Below, piece by piece: positions 1-12,334 of a DNA stretch of 31,651 bases (positions within the stretch are counted from its first letter, which is position 1; every line of letters starts with the position of its first letter). A program made the position numbers and the translations under genes. A model generated the notes under the pieces. The model was not told the origin of the DNA, made no database searches, and worked only from the letters and a program-made list of their open reading frames with translations. The DNA is from Nemertoderma westbladi (lineage: Eukaryota; Xenacoelomorpha; Nemertodermatida; Nemertodermatidae), in NCBI GenBank assembly GCA_032718475.1, contig JAUCBJ010006385.1, forward strand, positions 1-31,651, read 5' to 3'.

Positions 1-3000
1 GGTCAGTGGTTTTGCACCCTTTATTCTATCTTTCCGTGCCTACAGCTACCGTAGTGTAGAGTAATGACCAAATTATGTTACACCGGTCAGTGGTTTGGCA
101 CTATTTGTTCTCTCTTTCCGTGCCTACAGCTACCGTAGTGTAGAGTAACGACCAAACGATATTACACTGGTCAGTGGTTTGCACCCTTTATTCTCTCTTT
201 CCGTGCCTACAGCTACCGTAGTGTAGAGTAATGACCAAATGATATTACACCGGTCAGTGGTTTGGCACTATTTGTTCTCTCTTTCCGTGCCTACAGCTAC
301 CGTAGTGTAGAGTAACGACCAAACGATATTACACTGGTCAGTGGTTTTGCACCCTTTATTCTCTCTTTCCGTGCCTACAGCTACCGTAGTGTAGAGTAAC
401 GACCAAACGATATTACACTGGTCAGTGGTTTTGCATTCTTTATTCTCTCTTTCCGTGACTACAGCTACCATAGTGTAGAGTAACGACCAAACGATATTAC
501 ACTGGTCAGTGGTTTTGCACCCTTTATTCTCTCTTTCCGTGCCTACAGCTACCATAGTGTAGAGTAACGACCAAACGATATTACACCGGTCAGTGGTTTG
601 GCACTATTTGTTCTCTCTTTCCGTGCCTACAGCTACCGTAGTGTAGTGTAACGACCAAACGATATTACACTGGTCAGTGGTTTTGCACCCTTTATTCTCT
701 CTTTCCGTGCCTACAGCTACCGTAGTGTAGAGTAACGACCAAACGATATTACACTGGTCAGTGGTTTTGCACCCTTTATTCTCTCTTTCCGTGCCTACAG
801 CTACCGTAGTGTAGAGTAATGACCAAATTATGTTACACCGGTCAGTGGTTTGGCACTATTTGTTCTCTCTTTCCGTGCCTACAGCTACCGTAGTGTAGAG
901 TAACGACCAAACGATATTACACTGGTCAGTGGTTTTGCACCCTTTATTCTCTCTTTCCGTGCCTACAGCTACCGTAGTGTAGAGTAATGACCAAATGATA
1001 TTACACCGGTCAGTGGTTTGGCACTATTTGTTCTCTCTTTCCGTGCCTACAGCTACCGTAGTGTAGAGTAACGACCAAACGATATTACACTGGTCAGTGG
1101 TTTTGCACCCTTTATTCTCTCTTTCCGTGCCTACAGCTACCGTAGTGTAGAGTAACGACTAAACGATATTACACCGGTCAGTGGTTTTGCATCCATTATT
1201 CTCGCTTTCCGTGACTACAGCTACCGTAGTGTAGAGTAACGACCAAACGATATTACACCGGTCAGTGGTTTTGCACCCTTTATTCTCTCTTTCCGTGCCT
1301 ACAGCTACCGTAGTGTAGAGTAACGACCAAACGATATTACACTGGTCAGTGGTTTTGCACCCTTTATTCTCTCTTTCCGTGCCTACAGCTACCGTAGTGT
1401 AGAGTAACGACTAAACGATATTACACCGGTCAGTGGTTTTGCATCCATTATTCTCGCTTTCCGTGACTACAGCTACCGTAGTGTAGAGTAACGACCAAAC
1501 GATATTACACCGGTCAGTGGTTTTGCACCCTTTATTATCTCTTTCCGTGCCTATAGCTACCGTAGTGTAGAGTAACGACCAAACGATATTACACCGGTCA
1601 GTGGTTTTGCACCCTTTATTCTCTCTTTCCGTGCCTACAGCTACCATAGTGTAGAGTAACGACCAAACGATATTACACCGGTCAGTGGTTTTGCACCCAT
1701 TATTCTCTCTTTCCGTGCCTACAGCTACCGTAGTGTAGAGTAACGACCAAACGATATTACACCGGTCAGTGGTTTTGCACCCTTTATTCTCTCTTTCCGT
1801 GCCTACAGCTACCGTAGTGTAGAGTAACGACCAAACGATATTACACCGGTCAGTGGTTTTGCACCCTTTATTCTCTCTTTCCGTGCCTACAGCTACCGTA
1901 GTGTAGAGTAACGACCAAACGATATTACACCGGTCAGTGGTTTTGCACCCATTATTCTCTCTTTCCGTGCCTACAGCTACCGTAGTGTAGAGTAACGACC
2001 AAACGATATTACACCGGTCAGTGGTTTTGCACCCTTTATTCTCTCTTTCCGTGACTACAGCTACCGTAGTGTAGAGTAACGACCAAACGATATTACACCG
2101 GTCAGTGGTTTTGCACCCTTTATTCTCTCTTTCCGTGCCTACAGCTACCGTAGTGTAGAGTAACGACCAAACGATATTACACCGGTCAGTGGTTTTGCAC
2201 CCTTTATTCTCTCTTTCCGTGACTACAGCTACCGTAGTGTAGAGTAACGACCAAACGATATTACACCGGTCAGTGGTTTTGCACCCTTTATTCTCTCTTT
2301 CCGTGCCTACAGGTGCCGTAGTGTAGAGTAACGACCAAACGATATTACACTGGTCAGTGGTTTTGCACCCTTTATTCTCTCTTTCCGTGCCTACAGCTAC
2401 CGTAGTGTAGAGTAACGACCAAACGATATTACACTGGTCAGTGGTTTTGCACCCTTTATTCTCTCTTTCCGAGCCTACAGCTACCGTAGTGTAGAGTAAC
2501 GACCAAACGATATTACACCGGTCAGTGGTTTTGCACCCTTTATTCTCTCTTTCCGTGCCTACAGCTACCGTAGTGTAGAGTAACGACCAAACGATATTAC
2601 ACCGGTCGGTGGTTTTGCACCCTTTATTCTCTCTTTCCGAGCCTACAGCTACCGTAGTGTAGAGTAACGACCAAACGATATTACACCGGTCCGTGGTTTT
2701 GCACCCTTTATTCTCTCTTTCCGTGCCTACAGCTACCGTAGTGTAGAGTAACGACCAAACGATATTACACCGGTCAGTGGTTTTGCACCCTTTATTCTCT
2801 CTTTCCGTGCCTACAGCTACCGTAGTGTAGAGTAACGACCAAATGCTATTACACCGGTCAGTGGTTTGGCACTATTTGTTCTCTCTTTCCGTGCCTACAG
2901 CTACCGTAGTGTAGAGTAATGACCAAACGATATTACACCGGTCAATGGTTTTGCATCCTTTATTCTCTCTTTCCGTGCTTACAGCTACCGTAGTGTAGAG

Positions 3001-3549
3001 TAACGACCAATCGATATTACACCGGTCAGTGGTTTTGCACCCTTTATTCTCTCTTTCCGTGCCTACAGCTACCATAGTGTAGAGTAACGACCAAACGATA
3101 TTACACCGGTCAGTGGTTTTGCACCCTTTATTCTCTCTTTCCGTGACTACAGCTACTGTAGTGTAGAGTAACGACCAAACGATATTACACCGGTCAGTGG
3201 TTTTGCACCCTTTATTCTCTCTTTCCGTGACTACAGCTACCGTAGTGTAGAGTAATGACCAAACGATATTACACCGGTCAGTGGTTTTGCACCCTTTATT
3301 CTCTCTTTCCGAGCCTACAGCTACCGTAGTGTAGAGTAACGACCAAACGATATTACACCGGTCTGTGGTTTTGCACCCTTTATTCTCTCTTTCCATGCCC
3401 GCAGCTACCATAGTGTAGAGTAACGACCAAACGATATTACACCGGTCAGTGGTTTGGCACTATTTGTTCTCTCTTTCCGTGCCTACAGCTACCGTAGTGT
3501 AGGGTAACGACCACACGACATTACACTGGTCAGTGGTTTTGCATCCATT

Positions 3550-4620
3550 ATTCTCGCTTTCCGTGACTACAGCTACCGTAGTGTAGAGTAACGACCAAAC
3601 GATATTACACTGGTCAGTGGTTTTGCACCCTTTATTCTATCTTTCCGTGCCTACAGCTACCGTAGTGTAGAGTAATGACCAAATTATGTTACACCGGTCA
3701 GTGGTTTGGCACTATTTGTTCTCTCTTTCCGTGCCTACAGCTACCGTAGTGTAGAGTAACGACCAAACGATATTACACCGTTCAGTGGTTTTGCACCCTT
3801 TATTCTCTCTTTCCGTGCCTACAGCTACCGTAGTGTAGAGTAACGACCAAACGATATTACACCGGTCAGTGGTTTGGCACTATTTGTTCTCTCTTTCCGT
3901 GCCTACAGCTACCGTAGTGTAGAGTAACGACCAAACGATATTACACTGGTCAGTGGTTTTGCATCCATTATTCTCGCTTTTCGTGACTACAGCTACCGTA
4001 GTGTAGAGTAACGACCAAACGATATTACACTGGTCAGTGGTTTTGCACCCTTTATTCTATCTTTCCGTGCCTACAGCTACCGTAGTGTAGAGTAATGACC
4101 AAATTATGTTACACCGGTCAGTGGTTTGGCACTATTTGTTCTCTCTTTCCGTGCCTACAGCTACCGTAGTGTAGAGTAACGACCAAACGATATTACACCG
4201 TTCAGTGGTTTTGCACCCTTTATTCTCTCTTTCCGTGCCTACAGCTACCGTAGTGTAGAGTAACGACCAAACGATATTACACCGGTCAGTGGTTTGGCAC
4301 TATTTGTTCTCTCTTTCCGTGCCTACAGCTACCGTAGTGTAGAGTAACGACCAAACGATATTACACTGGTCAGTGGTTTTGCATCCATTATTCTCGCTTT
4401 TCGTGACTACAGCTACCGTAGTGTAGAGTAACGACCAAACGATATTACACTGGTCAGTGGTTTTGCACCCTTTATTCTATCTTTCCGTGCCTACAGCTAC
4501 CGTAGTGTAGAGTAATGACCAAATTATGTTAAACCGGTCAGTGGTTTGGCACTATTTGTTCTCTATTTCCGTGCCTACAGCTACCGTAGTGTAGAGTAAC
4601 GACCAAACGATATTACACTG
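3550..4620. repeat. 420-bp (5-unit) higher-order repeat block in the satellite
   Basis: Positions 3601-3960 and 4021-4380 match almost base for base, and a third copy begins at 4441 before diverging. Each 420-bp block carries the same ordered set of five 84-bp variants, including the diagnostic ACCGTTCAGTGG junction (3781 and 4201) and the GCATCCATTATTCTCGC unit. A related partial block recurs near 5215-5600, where ACCGTTCAG reappears near 5373. This is the signature of recent unequal exchange or replication slippage over several units. Confidence 0.9.
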
Positions 4621-6788
4621 GTCAGTGGTTTGCACCCTTTATTCTCTCTTTCCGTGCCTACAGCTACCGTAGTGTAGAGTAATGACCAAATGATATTACA
4701 CCGGTCAGTGGTTTGGCACTATTTGTTCTCTCTTTCCGTGCCTACAGCTACCGTAGTGTAGAGTAACGACCAAACGATATTACACTGGTCAGTGGTTTTG
4801 CACCCTTTATTCTCTCTTTCCGTGCCTACAGCTACCGTAGTGTAGAGTAACGACCAAACGATATTACACTGGTCAGTGGTTTTGCATTCTTTATTCTCTC
4901 TTTCCGTGACTACAGCTACCATAGTGTAGAGTAACGACCAAACGATATTACACTGGTCAGTGGTTTTGCACCCTTTATTCTCTCTTTCCGTGCCTACAGC
5001 TACCATAGTGTAGAGTAACGACCAAACGATATTACACCGGTCATTGGTTTGGCACTATTTGTTCTCTCTTTCCGTGCCTACAGCTACCGTAGTGTAGAGT
5101 AACGACCAAACGATATTACACTGGTCAGTGGTTTTGCACCCTTTATTCTCTCTTTCCGTGCCTACAGCTACCGTAGTGTAGAGTAACGACCAAACGATAT
5201 TACACTGGTCAGTGGTTTTGCACCCTTTATTCTCTCTTTCCGTGCCTACAGCTACCGTAGTGTAGAGTAATGACCAAATTATGTTACACCGGTCAGTGGT
5301 TTGGCACTATTTGTTCTCTCTTTCCGTGCCTACAGCTACCGTAGTGTAGAGTAACGACCAAACGATATTACACCGTTCAGTGGTTTTGCACCCTTTATTC
5401 TCTCTTTCCGTGCCTACAGCTACCGTAGTGTAGAGTAACGACCAAACGATATTACACCGGTCAGTGGTTTGGCACTATTTGTTCTCTCTTTCCGTGCCTA
5501 CAGCTACCGTAGTGTAGAGTAACGACCAAACGATATTACACTGGTCAGTGGTTTTGCATCCATTATTCTCGCTTTTCGTGACTACAGCTACCGTAGTGTA
5601 GAGTAACGACCAAACGATATTACACTGGTCAGTGGTTTTGCACCCTTTATTCTCTCTTTCCGTGCCTACAGCTACCGTAGTGTAGAGTAATGACCAAATG
5701 ATATTACACCGGTCAGTGGTTTGGCACTATTTGTTCTCTCTTTCCGTGCCTACAGCTACCGTAGTGTAGAGTAACGACCAAACGATATTACACTGGTCAG
5801 TGGTTTTGCACCCTTTATTCTCTCTTTCCGTGCCTACAGCTACCGTAGTGTAGAGTAATGACCAAATGATATTACACCGGTCAGTGGTTTGGCACTATTT
5901 GTTCTCTCTTTCCGTGCCTACAGCTACCGTAGTGTAGAGTAACGACCAAACGATATTACACCGGTCAGTGGTTTTGCACCCTTTATTCTCTCTTTCCGTG
6001 CCTACAGCTACCGTAGTGTAGAGTAACGACTAAACGATATTACACCGGTCAGTGGTTTTGCACCCTTTATTCTCTCTTTCCGTGCCTACAGCTACCGTAG
6101 TGTAGAGTAACGACCAAACGATATTACACCGGTCAGTGGTTTTGCACCCTTTATTCTCTCTTTCCGTGCCTACAGCTACCGTAGTGTAGAGTAACGACCA
6201 AACGATATTACACCGGTCAGTGGTTTTGCACCCTTTATTCTCTCTTTCCGTGCCTACAGCTACCGTAGTGTAGAGTAACGACCAAACGATATTACACCGG
6301 TCAGTGGTTTGGCACCCTTTATTCTCTCTTTCCGTGACTACAGCTACCGTAGTGTAGAGTAACGACCAAACGATATTACACTGGTCAGTGGTTTTGCATC
6401 CATTATTCTCGCTTTCCGTGACTACAGCTACCGTAGTGTAGAGAACGACCAAATGATATTACACCGGTCAGTGGTTTGGCACTATTTGTTCTCTCTTTCC
6501 GTGCCTACAGCTACCCTAGTGTAGAGTAACGACCAAACGATATTACACTGGTCAGTGGTTTTGCACCCTTTATTCTCTCTTTCCGTGCCTACAGCTACCG
6601 TAGTGTAGAGTAACGACCAAACGATATTACACTGGTCAGTGGTTTTGCACCCTTTATTCTCTCTTTCCGTGCCTACAGCTACCGTAGTGTAGAGTAACGA
6701 CCAAACGATATTACACTGGTCAGTGGTTTTGCACCCTTTATTCTCTCTTTCCGTGCCTACAGCTACCGTAGTGTAGAGTAACGACCAA

Positions 6789-9700
6789 ACGATATTACAC
6801 CGGTCACTGGTTTTGCATCCATTATTCTCTCTTTCCGTGACTACAGCTACCGTAGTGTAGAGTAACGACCAAACGATATTACACCGGTCAGTGGTTTTGC
6901 ACCCTTTATTCTCTCTTTCCGTGCCTACAGCTACCGTAGTGTAGAGTAACGACCAAACGATATTACACTGGTCAGTGGTTTTGCATCCATTATTCTCGCT
7001 TTCCGTGACTACAGCTACCGTAGTGTAGAGTAACGACCAAACGATATTACACTGGTCAGTGGTTTTGCACCCTTTATTCTCTCTTTCCGTGCCTACAGCT
7101 ACCGTAGTGTAGAGTAACGACCAAACGATATTACACCGGTCAATGGTTTTGCACGCTTTATTCTCTCTTTCCGTGCCTACAGCTACCGTAGTGTAGAGTA
7201 ACGACCAAACGATATTACACCGGTCAATGGTTTTGCACCCTTTATTCTCTCTTTCCGTGACTACAGCTACCGTAGTGTAGAGTAACGACCAAACGATATT
7301 ACACCGGTCAGTGGTTTTGCACCCTTTATTCTCTCTTTCCGTGCCTACAGCTACCATAGTGTAGAGTAACGACCAAACGATATTACACCGGTCAATGGTT
7401 TTGCACCCTTTATTCTCTCTTTCCGTGCCTACAGCTACCGTAGTGTAGAGTAACGACCAAACGATATTACACCGGTCAGTGGTTTTGCACCCTTTATTCT
7501 CTCTTTCCGTGCCTACAGCTACCGTAGTGTAGAGTAACGACCAAACGATATTACACCGGTCAGTGGTTTTGCACCCTTTATTCTCTCTTTCCGTGACTAC
7601 AGCTACCGTAGTGTAGAGTAACGACCAAACGATATTACACCGGTCAGTGGTTTTGCACCCTTTATTCTCTCTTTCCGTGACTACAGCTACCCTAGTGTAG
7701 AGTAACGACCAAACGATATTACACTGGTCAGTGGTTTTGCACCCTTTATTCTCTCTTTCCGTGCCTACAGCTACCGTAGTGTAGAGTAACGACCAAACGA
7801 TATTACACTGGTCAGTGGTTTTGCATTCTTTATTCTCTCTTTCCGTGACTACAGCTACCATAGTGTAGAGTAACGACCAAACGATATTACACTGGTCAGT
7901 GGTTTTGCACCCTTTATTCTCTCTTTCCGTGCCTACAGCTACCATAGTGTAGAGTAACGACCAAACGATATTACACCGGTCAGTGGTTTGGCACTATTTG
8001 TTCTCTCTTTCCGTGCCTACAGCTACCGTAGTGTAGAGTAACGACCAAACGATATTACACTGGTCAGTGGTTTTGCACCCTTTATTCTCTCTTTCCGTGC
8101 CTACAGCTACCGTAGTGTAGAGTAACGACCAAACGATATTACACTGGTCAGTGGTTTTGCACCCTTTATTCTCTCTTTCCGTGCCTACAGCTACCGTAGT
8201 GTAGAGTAATGACCAAATTATGTTACACCGGTCAGTGGTTTGGCACTATTTGTTCTCTCTTTCCGTGCCTACAGCTACCGTAGTGTAGAGTAACGACCAA
8301 ACGATATTACACTGGTCAGTGGTTTTGCACCCTTTATTCTCTCTTTCCGTGCCTACAGCTACCGTAGTGTAGAGTAATGACCAAATGATATTACACCGGT
8401 CAGTGGTTTGGCACTATTTGTTCTCTCTTTCCGTGCCTACAGCTACCGTAGTGTAGAGTAACGACCAAACGATATTACACTGGTCAGTGGTTTTGCACCC
8501 TTTATTCTCTCTTTTCGTGCCTACAGCTACCGTAGTGTAGAGTAACGACTAAACGATATTACACCGGTCAGTGGTTTTGCACCCTTTATTCTCTCTTTCC
8601 GTGCCTACAGCTACCGTAGTGTAGAGTAACGACCAAACGATATTACACCGGTCAGTGGTTTTGCACCCTTTATTCTCTCTTTCCGTGCCTACAGCTACCG
8701 TAGTGTAGAGAAACGACCAAACGATATTACACCGGTCAGTGGTTTTGCACCCTTTATTCTCTCTTTCCGTGCCTACAGCTACCGTAGTGTAGAGTAACGA
8801 CCAAACGATATTACACCGGTCAGTGGTTTGGCACCCTTTATTCTCTCTTTCCGTGACTACAGCTACCGTAGTGTAGAGTAACGACCAAACGATATTACAC
8901 TGGTCAGTGGTTTTGCATCCATTATTCTCGCTTTCCGTGACTACAGCTACCGTAGTGTAGAGTAACGACCAAACGATATTACACTGGTGAGTGGTTTTGC
9001 ACCCTTTATTCTCTCTTTCCGTGCCTACAGCTACCGTAGTGTAGAGTAACGACCAAACGATATTACACTGGTCAGTGGTTTTGCACCCTTTATTCTCTCT
9101 TTCCGTGCCTACAGCTACCGTAGTGTAGAGTAACGACCAAACGATATTACACTGGTCAGTGGTTTTGCACCCTTTATTCTCTCTTTCCGTGCCTACAGCT
9201 ACCGTAGTGTAGAGTAACGACCAAACGATATTACACCGGTCAGTGGTTTGGCACTATTTGTTCTCTCTTTCCGTGCCTACAGCTACCGTAGTGTAGAGTA
9301 ATGACCAAATTATGTTACACCGGTCAGTGGTTTGGCACTATTTGTTCTCTCTTTCCGTGCCTACAGCTACCGTAGTGTAGAGTAACGACCAAACGATATT
9401 ACACTGGTCAGTGGTTTTGCACCCTTTATTCTCTCTTTCCGTGCCTACAGCTACCGTAGTGTAGAGTAACGACCAAACGATATTACACTGGTCAGTGGTT
9501 TTGCACCCTTTATTCTCTCTTTCCGTGCCTACAGCTACCGTAGTGTAGAGTAATGACCAAATTATGTTACACCGGTCAGTGGTTTGGCACTATTTGTTCT
9601 CTCTTTCCGTGCCTACAGCTACCGTAGTGTAGAGTAACGACCAAACGATATTACACTGGTCAGTGGTTTTGCATCCTTTATTCTCTCTTTCCGTGACTAC

Positions 9701-11676
9701 AGCTACCGTAGTGTAGAGTAACGACCAAACGATATTACACCGGTCAGTGGTTTGGCACTATTTGTTCTCTCTTTCCGTGCCTACAGCTACCGTAGTGTAG
9801 AGTAACGACCAAACGATATTACACTGGTCAGTGGTTTTGCACCCTTTATTCTCTCTTTTCGTGCCTACAGCTACCGTAGTGTAGAGTAACGACTAAACGA
9901 TATTACACCGGTCAGTGGTTTTGCACCCTTTATTCTCTCTTTCCGTGCCTACAGCTACCGTAGTGTAGAGTAACGACCAAACGATATTACACCGGTCAGT
10001 GGTTTTGCACCCTTTATTCTCTCTTTCCGTGCCTACAGCTACCGTAGTGTAGAGTAACGACCAAACGATATTACACCGGTCAGTGGTTTTGCACCCTTTA
10101 TTCTCTCTTTCCGTGCCTACAGCTACCGTAGTGTAGAGTAACGACCAAACGATATTACACCGGTCAGTGGTTTGGCACCCTTTATTCTCTCTTTCCGTGA
10201 CTACAGCTACCGTAGTGTAGAGTAACGACCAAACGATATTACACTGGTCAGTGGTTTTGCATCCATTATTCTCGCTTTCCGTGACTACAGCTACCGTAGT
10301 GTAGAGTAACGACCAAACGATATTACACTGGTGAGTGGTTTTGCACCCTTTATTCTCTCTTTCCGTGCCTACAGCTACCGTAGTGTAGAGTAACGACCAA
10401 ACGATATTACACTGGTCAGTGGTTTTGCACCCTTTATTCTCTCTTTCCGTGCCTACAGCTACCGTAGTGTAGAGTAACGACCAAACGATATTACACCGGT
10501 CACTGGTTTTGCATCCATTATTCTCTCTTTCCGTGACTACAGCTACCGTAGTGTAGAGTAACGACCAAACGATATTACACCGGTCAGTGGTTTTGCACCC
10601 TTTATTCTCTCTTTCCGTGCCTACAGCTACCGTAGTGTAGAGTAACGACCAAACGATATTACACTGGTCAGTGGTTTTGCATCCATTATTCTCGCTTTCC
10701 GTGACTACAGCTACCGTAGTGTAGAGTAACGACCAAACGATATTACACTGGTCAGTGGTTTTGCACCCTTTATTCTCTCTTTCCGTGCCTACAGCTACCG
10801 TAGTGTAGAGTAACGACCAAACGATATTACACCGGTCAATGGTTTTGCACGCTTTATTCTCTCTTTCCGTGCCTACAGCTACCGTAGTGTAGAGTAACGA
10901 CCAAACGATATTACACCGGTCAATGGTTTTGCACCCTTTATTCTCTCTTTCCGTGACTACAGCTACCGTAGTGTAGAGTAACGACCAAACGATATTACAC
11001 CGGTCAGTGGTTTTGCACCCTTTATTCTCTCTTTCCGTGCCTATAGCTACCGTAGTGTAGAGTAACGACCAAACGATATTACACCGGTCAGTGGTTTTGC
11101 ACCCTTTATTCTCTCTTTCCGTGCCTACAGCTACCATAGTGTAGAGTAACGACCAAACGATATTACACCGGTCAATGGTTTTGCACCCTTTATTCTCTCT
11201 TTCCGTGCCTACAGCTACCGTAGTGTAGAGTAACGACCAAACGATATTACACCGGTCAGTGGTTTTGCACCCTTTATTCTCTCTTTCCGTGCCTACAGCT
11301 ACCGTAGTGTAGAGTAACGACCAAACGATATTACACCGGTCAGTGGTTTTGCACCCTTTATTCTCTCTTTCCGTGACTACAGCTACCGTAGTGTAGAGTA
11401 ACGACCAAACGATATTACACCGGTCAGTGGTTTTGCACCCTTTATTCTCTCTTTCCGTGACTACAGCTACCCTAGTGTAGAGTAACGACCAAACGATATT
11501 ACACTGGTCAGTGGTTTTGCACCCTTTATTCTCTCTTTCCGTGCCTACAGCTACCGTAGTGTAGAGTAACGACCAAACGATATTACACCGGTCAGTGGTT
11601 TTGCACCCTTTATTCTCTCTTTCCGTGCCTACAGCTACCGTAATGTAGAGTAACGACCAAACGATATTACACCGGT
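6789..11676. repeat. Long-range duplication inside the satellite (44/45-unit offset)
   Basis: The variant series CGGTCACTGG..., GCACGCTTTATTC, CTACCATAG and CTACCCTAG occurs in the same order at about 6789-7700 and again at about 10489-11480. The rare CAATGGTTTTGCACGC unit is at 7141 and 10837, an offset of 3696 bp (44 units). The CTACCCTAG unit is at 7681 and 11461, an offset of 3780 bp (45 units). One 84-bp unit, probably the one with CTATAGC near 11041, was therefore gained or lost between the copies. Confidence 0.85.
8460..10345. repeat. 16-unit (1344-bp) tandem duplication inside the satellite
   Basis: Two rare markers repeat at exactly the same offset. CTTTTCGTGCC followed by ACGACTAAACG occurs at 8511 and 9855, and GGTGAGTGG occurs at 8986 and 10330. 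Both offsets are 1344 bp, or 16 x 84. The interval carries the same mutations in the same order, so it was duplicated as one block. Confidence 0.8.
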
Positions 11677-11710
11677 CAGTGGTTTTGCACCCTTTATTCT
11701 CTCTTTCTGA

Positions 11711-11800
11711 GCTTATTTATGCCTCAAAGAGTTGCTGCTCGGTGCTATAATAATGTATAACAAAGTGTTAATAAACTTGATATATATTCAACAAATTACC
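11711..11800. other. Short unique spacer between two satellites
   Basis: About 90 bp of AT-rich sequence follow the degraded last 84-bp unit and precede the first 36-bp unit. No open frame, RNA motif or repeat is visible. It is the boundary between the two arrays. Confidence 0.6.
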
Positions 11801-12334
11801 TTTGTGATACTACAGCCGTCTCACTCAGCACGGACCCGGTTGTGATACTACAGCCGTCTCACTCAGCATGGACCCGGTTGTGATACTACAGCCGTCGTTC
11901 AGCACGGACCCGATTGTGATACTACAGCCGTCGTTCAGCACGGACCCGGTTGTGATACTACAGCCGTCGCTCAGCACGGGCCCAGTTGTGATACTACAGC
12001 TGTCAGTTTTGATACTACAGCCATTGTTCAGCACGGACCTGGTTGTGATACTACAGCCGTCGCTCAGCACGGGCCCAGTTGTGATACTACAGCCGTCGTT
12101 CAGCACGGGCCCGGTTGTGGTACTACAGCCGTCGTTCAGCACGGACCCGGTTGTGATACTACAGCGGTCGCTCAGCACGGACCCGGTTGTGATACTACAG
12201 CCGTCGCTCAGCACGGGTCCAGTTGTGATACTGCAGCTGTCGCTCAGCACGGGACTGGCACAGACCCGGTTGTGATACTACAGCCATCTCACTCAGCACG
12301 GGCCCGGTTGTGATACTACAGCCGTCGCTCAGCA
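11801..12334. repeat. 36-bp minisatellite, left part (about 15 units)
   Basis: The unit is about 36 bp with core TTGTGATACTACAGCCGTC followed by variants of GCTCAGCACGGRCCCGG. A 12-residue frame (VVILQPSFSTDP type) runs through on the plus strand and a different 12-residue frame on the minus strand. Both follow from a period divisible by three and show no other sign of coding. The array is interrupted at 12335 by an inserted TIR element and resumes at 13191. Confidence 0.95.
12327..12334. repeat. Left 8-bp target-site duplication GCTCAGCA
   Basis: GCTCAGCA directly precedes the inverted repeat starting GGCACTAGTG. The same 8 bp follow the other end of the element at 13191-13198. Removing the element and one copy restores a normal 36-bp minisatellite unit. 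Confidence 0.9.

Larger units (their letters stand above)
1..11710. repeat. 84-bp tandem satellite array, about 139 units
   Basis: The unit starts GGTCAGTGGTTTTGCACCC and ends GATATTACACC; it is 84 bp and repeats head to tail from base 1, so the array continues beyond the left edge. It stops in unique sequence near 11710. Units differ by a small set of recurring variants: GCACTATTTGTTC versus GCACCCTTTATTC, GCATCCATTATTCTCGC, ATGACCAAATTATG, and CTACCATAG versus CTACCGTAG. Rare indels mark related blocks: one T lost near 172 and 4623, and a 2-bp loss near 6443. Since 84 is a multiple of three, long minus-strand open frames of a 28-residue repeat (for example 6482-7945) appear; they shift frame at each indel and are probably by-products. 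No protein family was recognised in them. Confidence 0.98.

Noticed and set aside
6482-7945. 487-codon minus-strand open frame in the satellite as a protein gene
   Set aside because: It is an exact consequence of an 84-bp period without stops in that frame. It shifts at indels and has no splice, promoter or domain evidence.
1-11710. CRISPR array
   Set aside because: The repeats are directly tandem with no unique spacers, and the window is clearly animal DNA.
11825-12275. Overlapping 141- and 135-codon open frames on both strands
   Set aside because: Both arise from the 36-bp period. The repeated residues show no family features.
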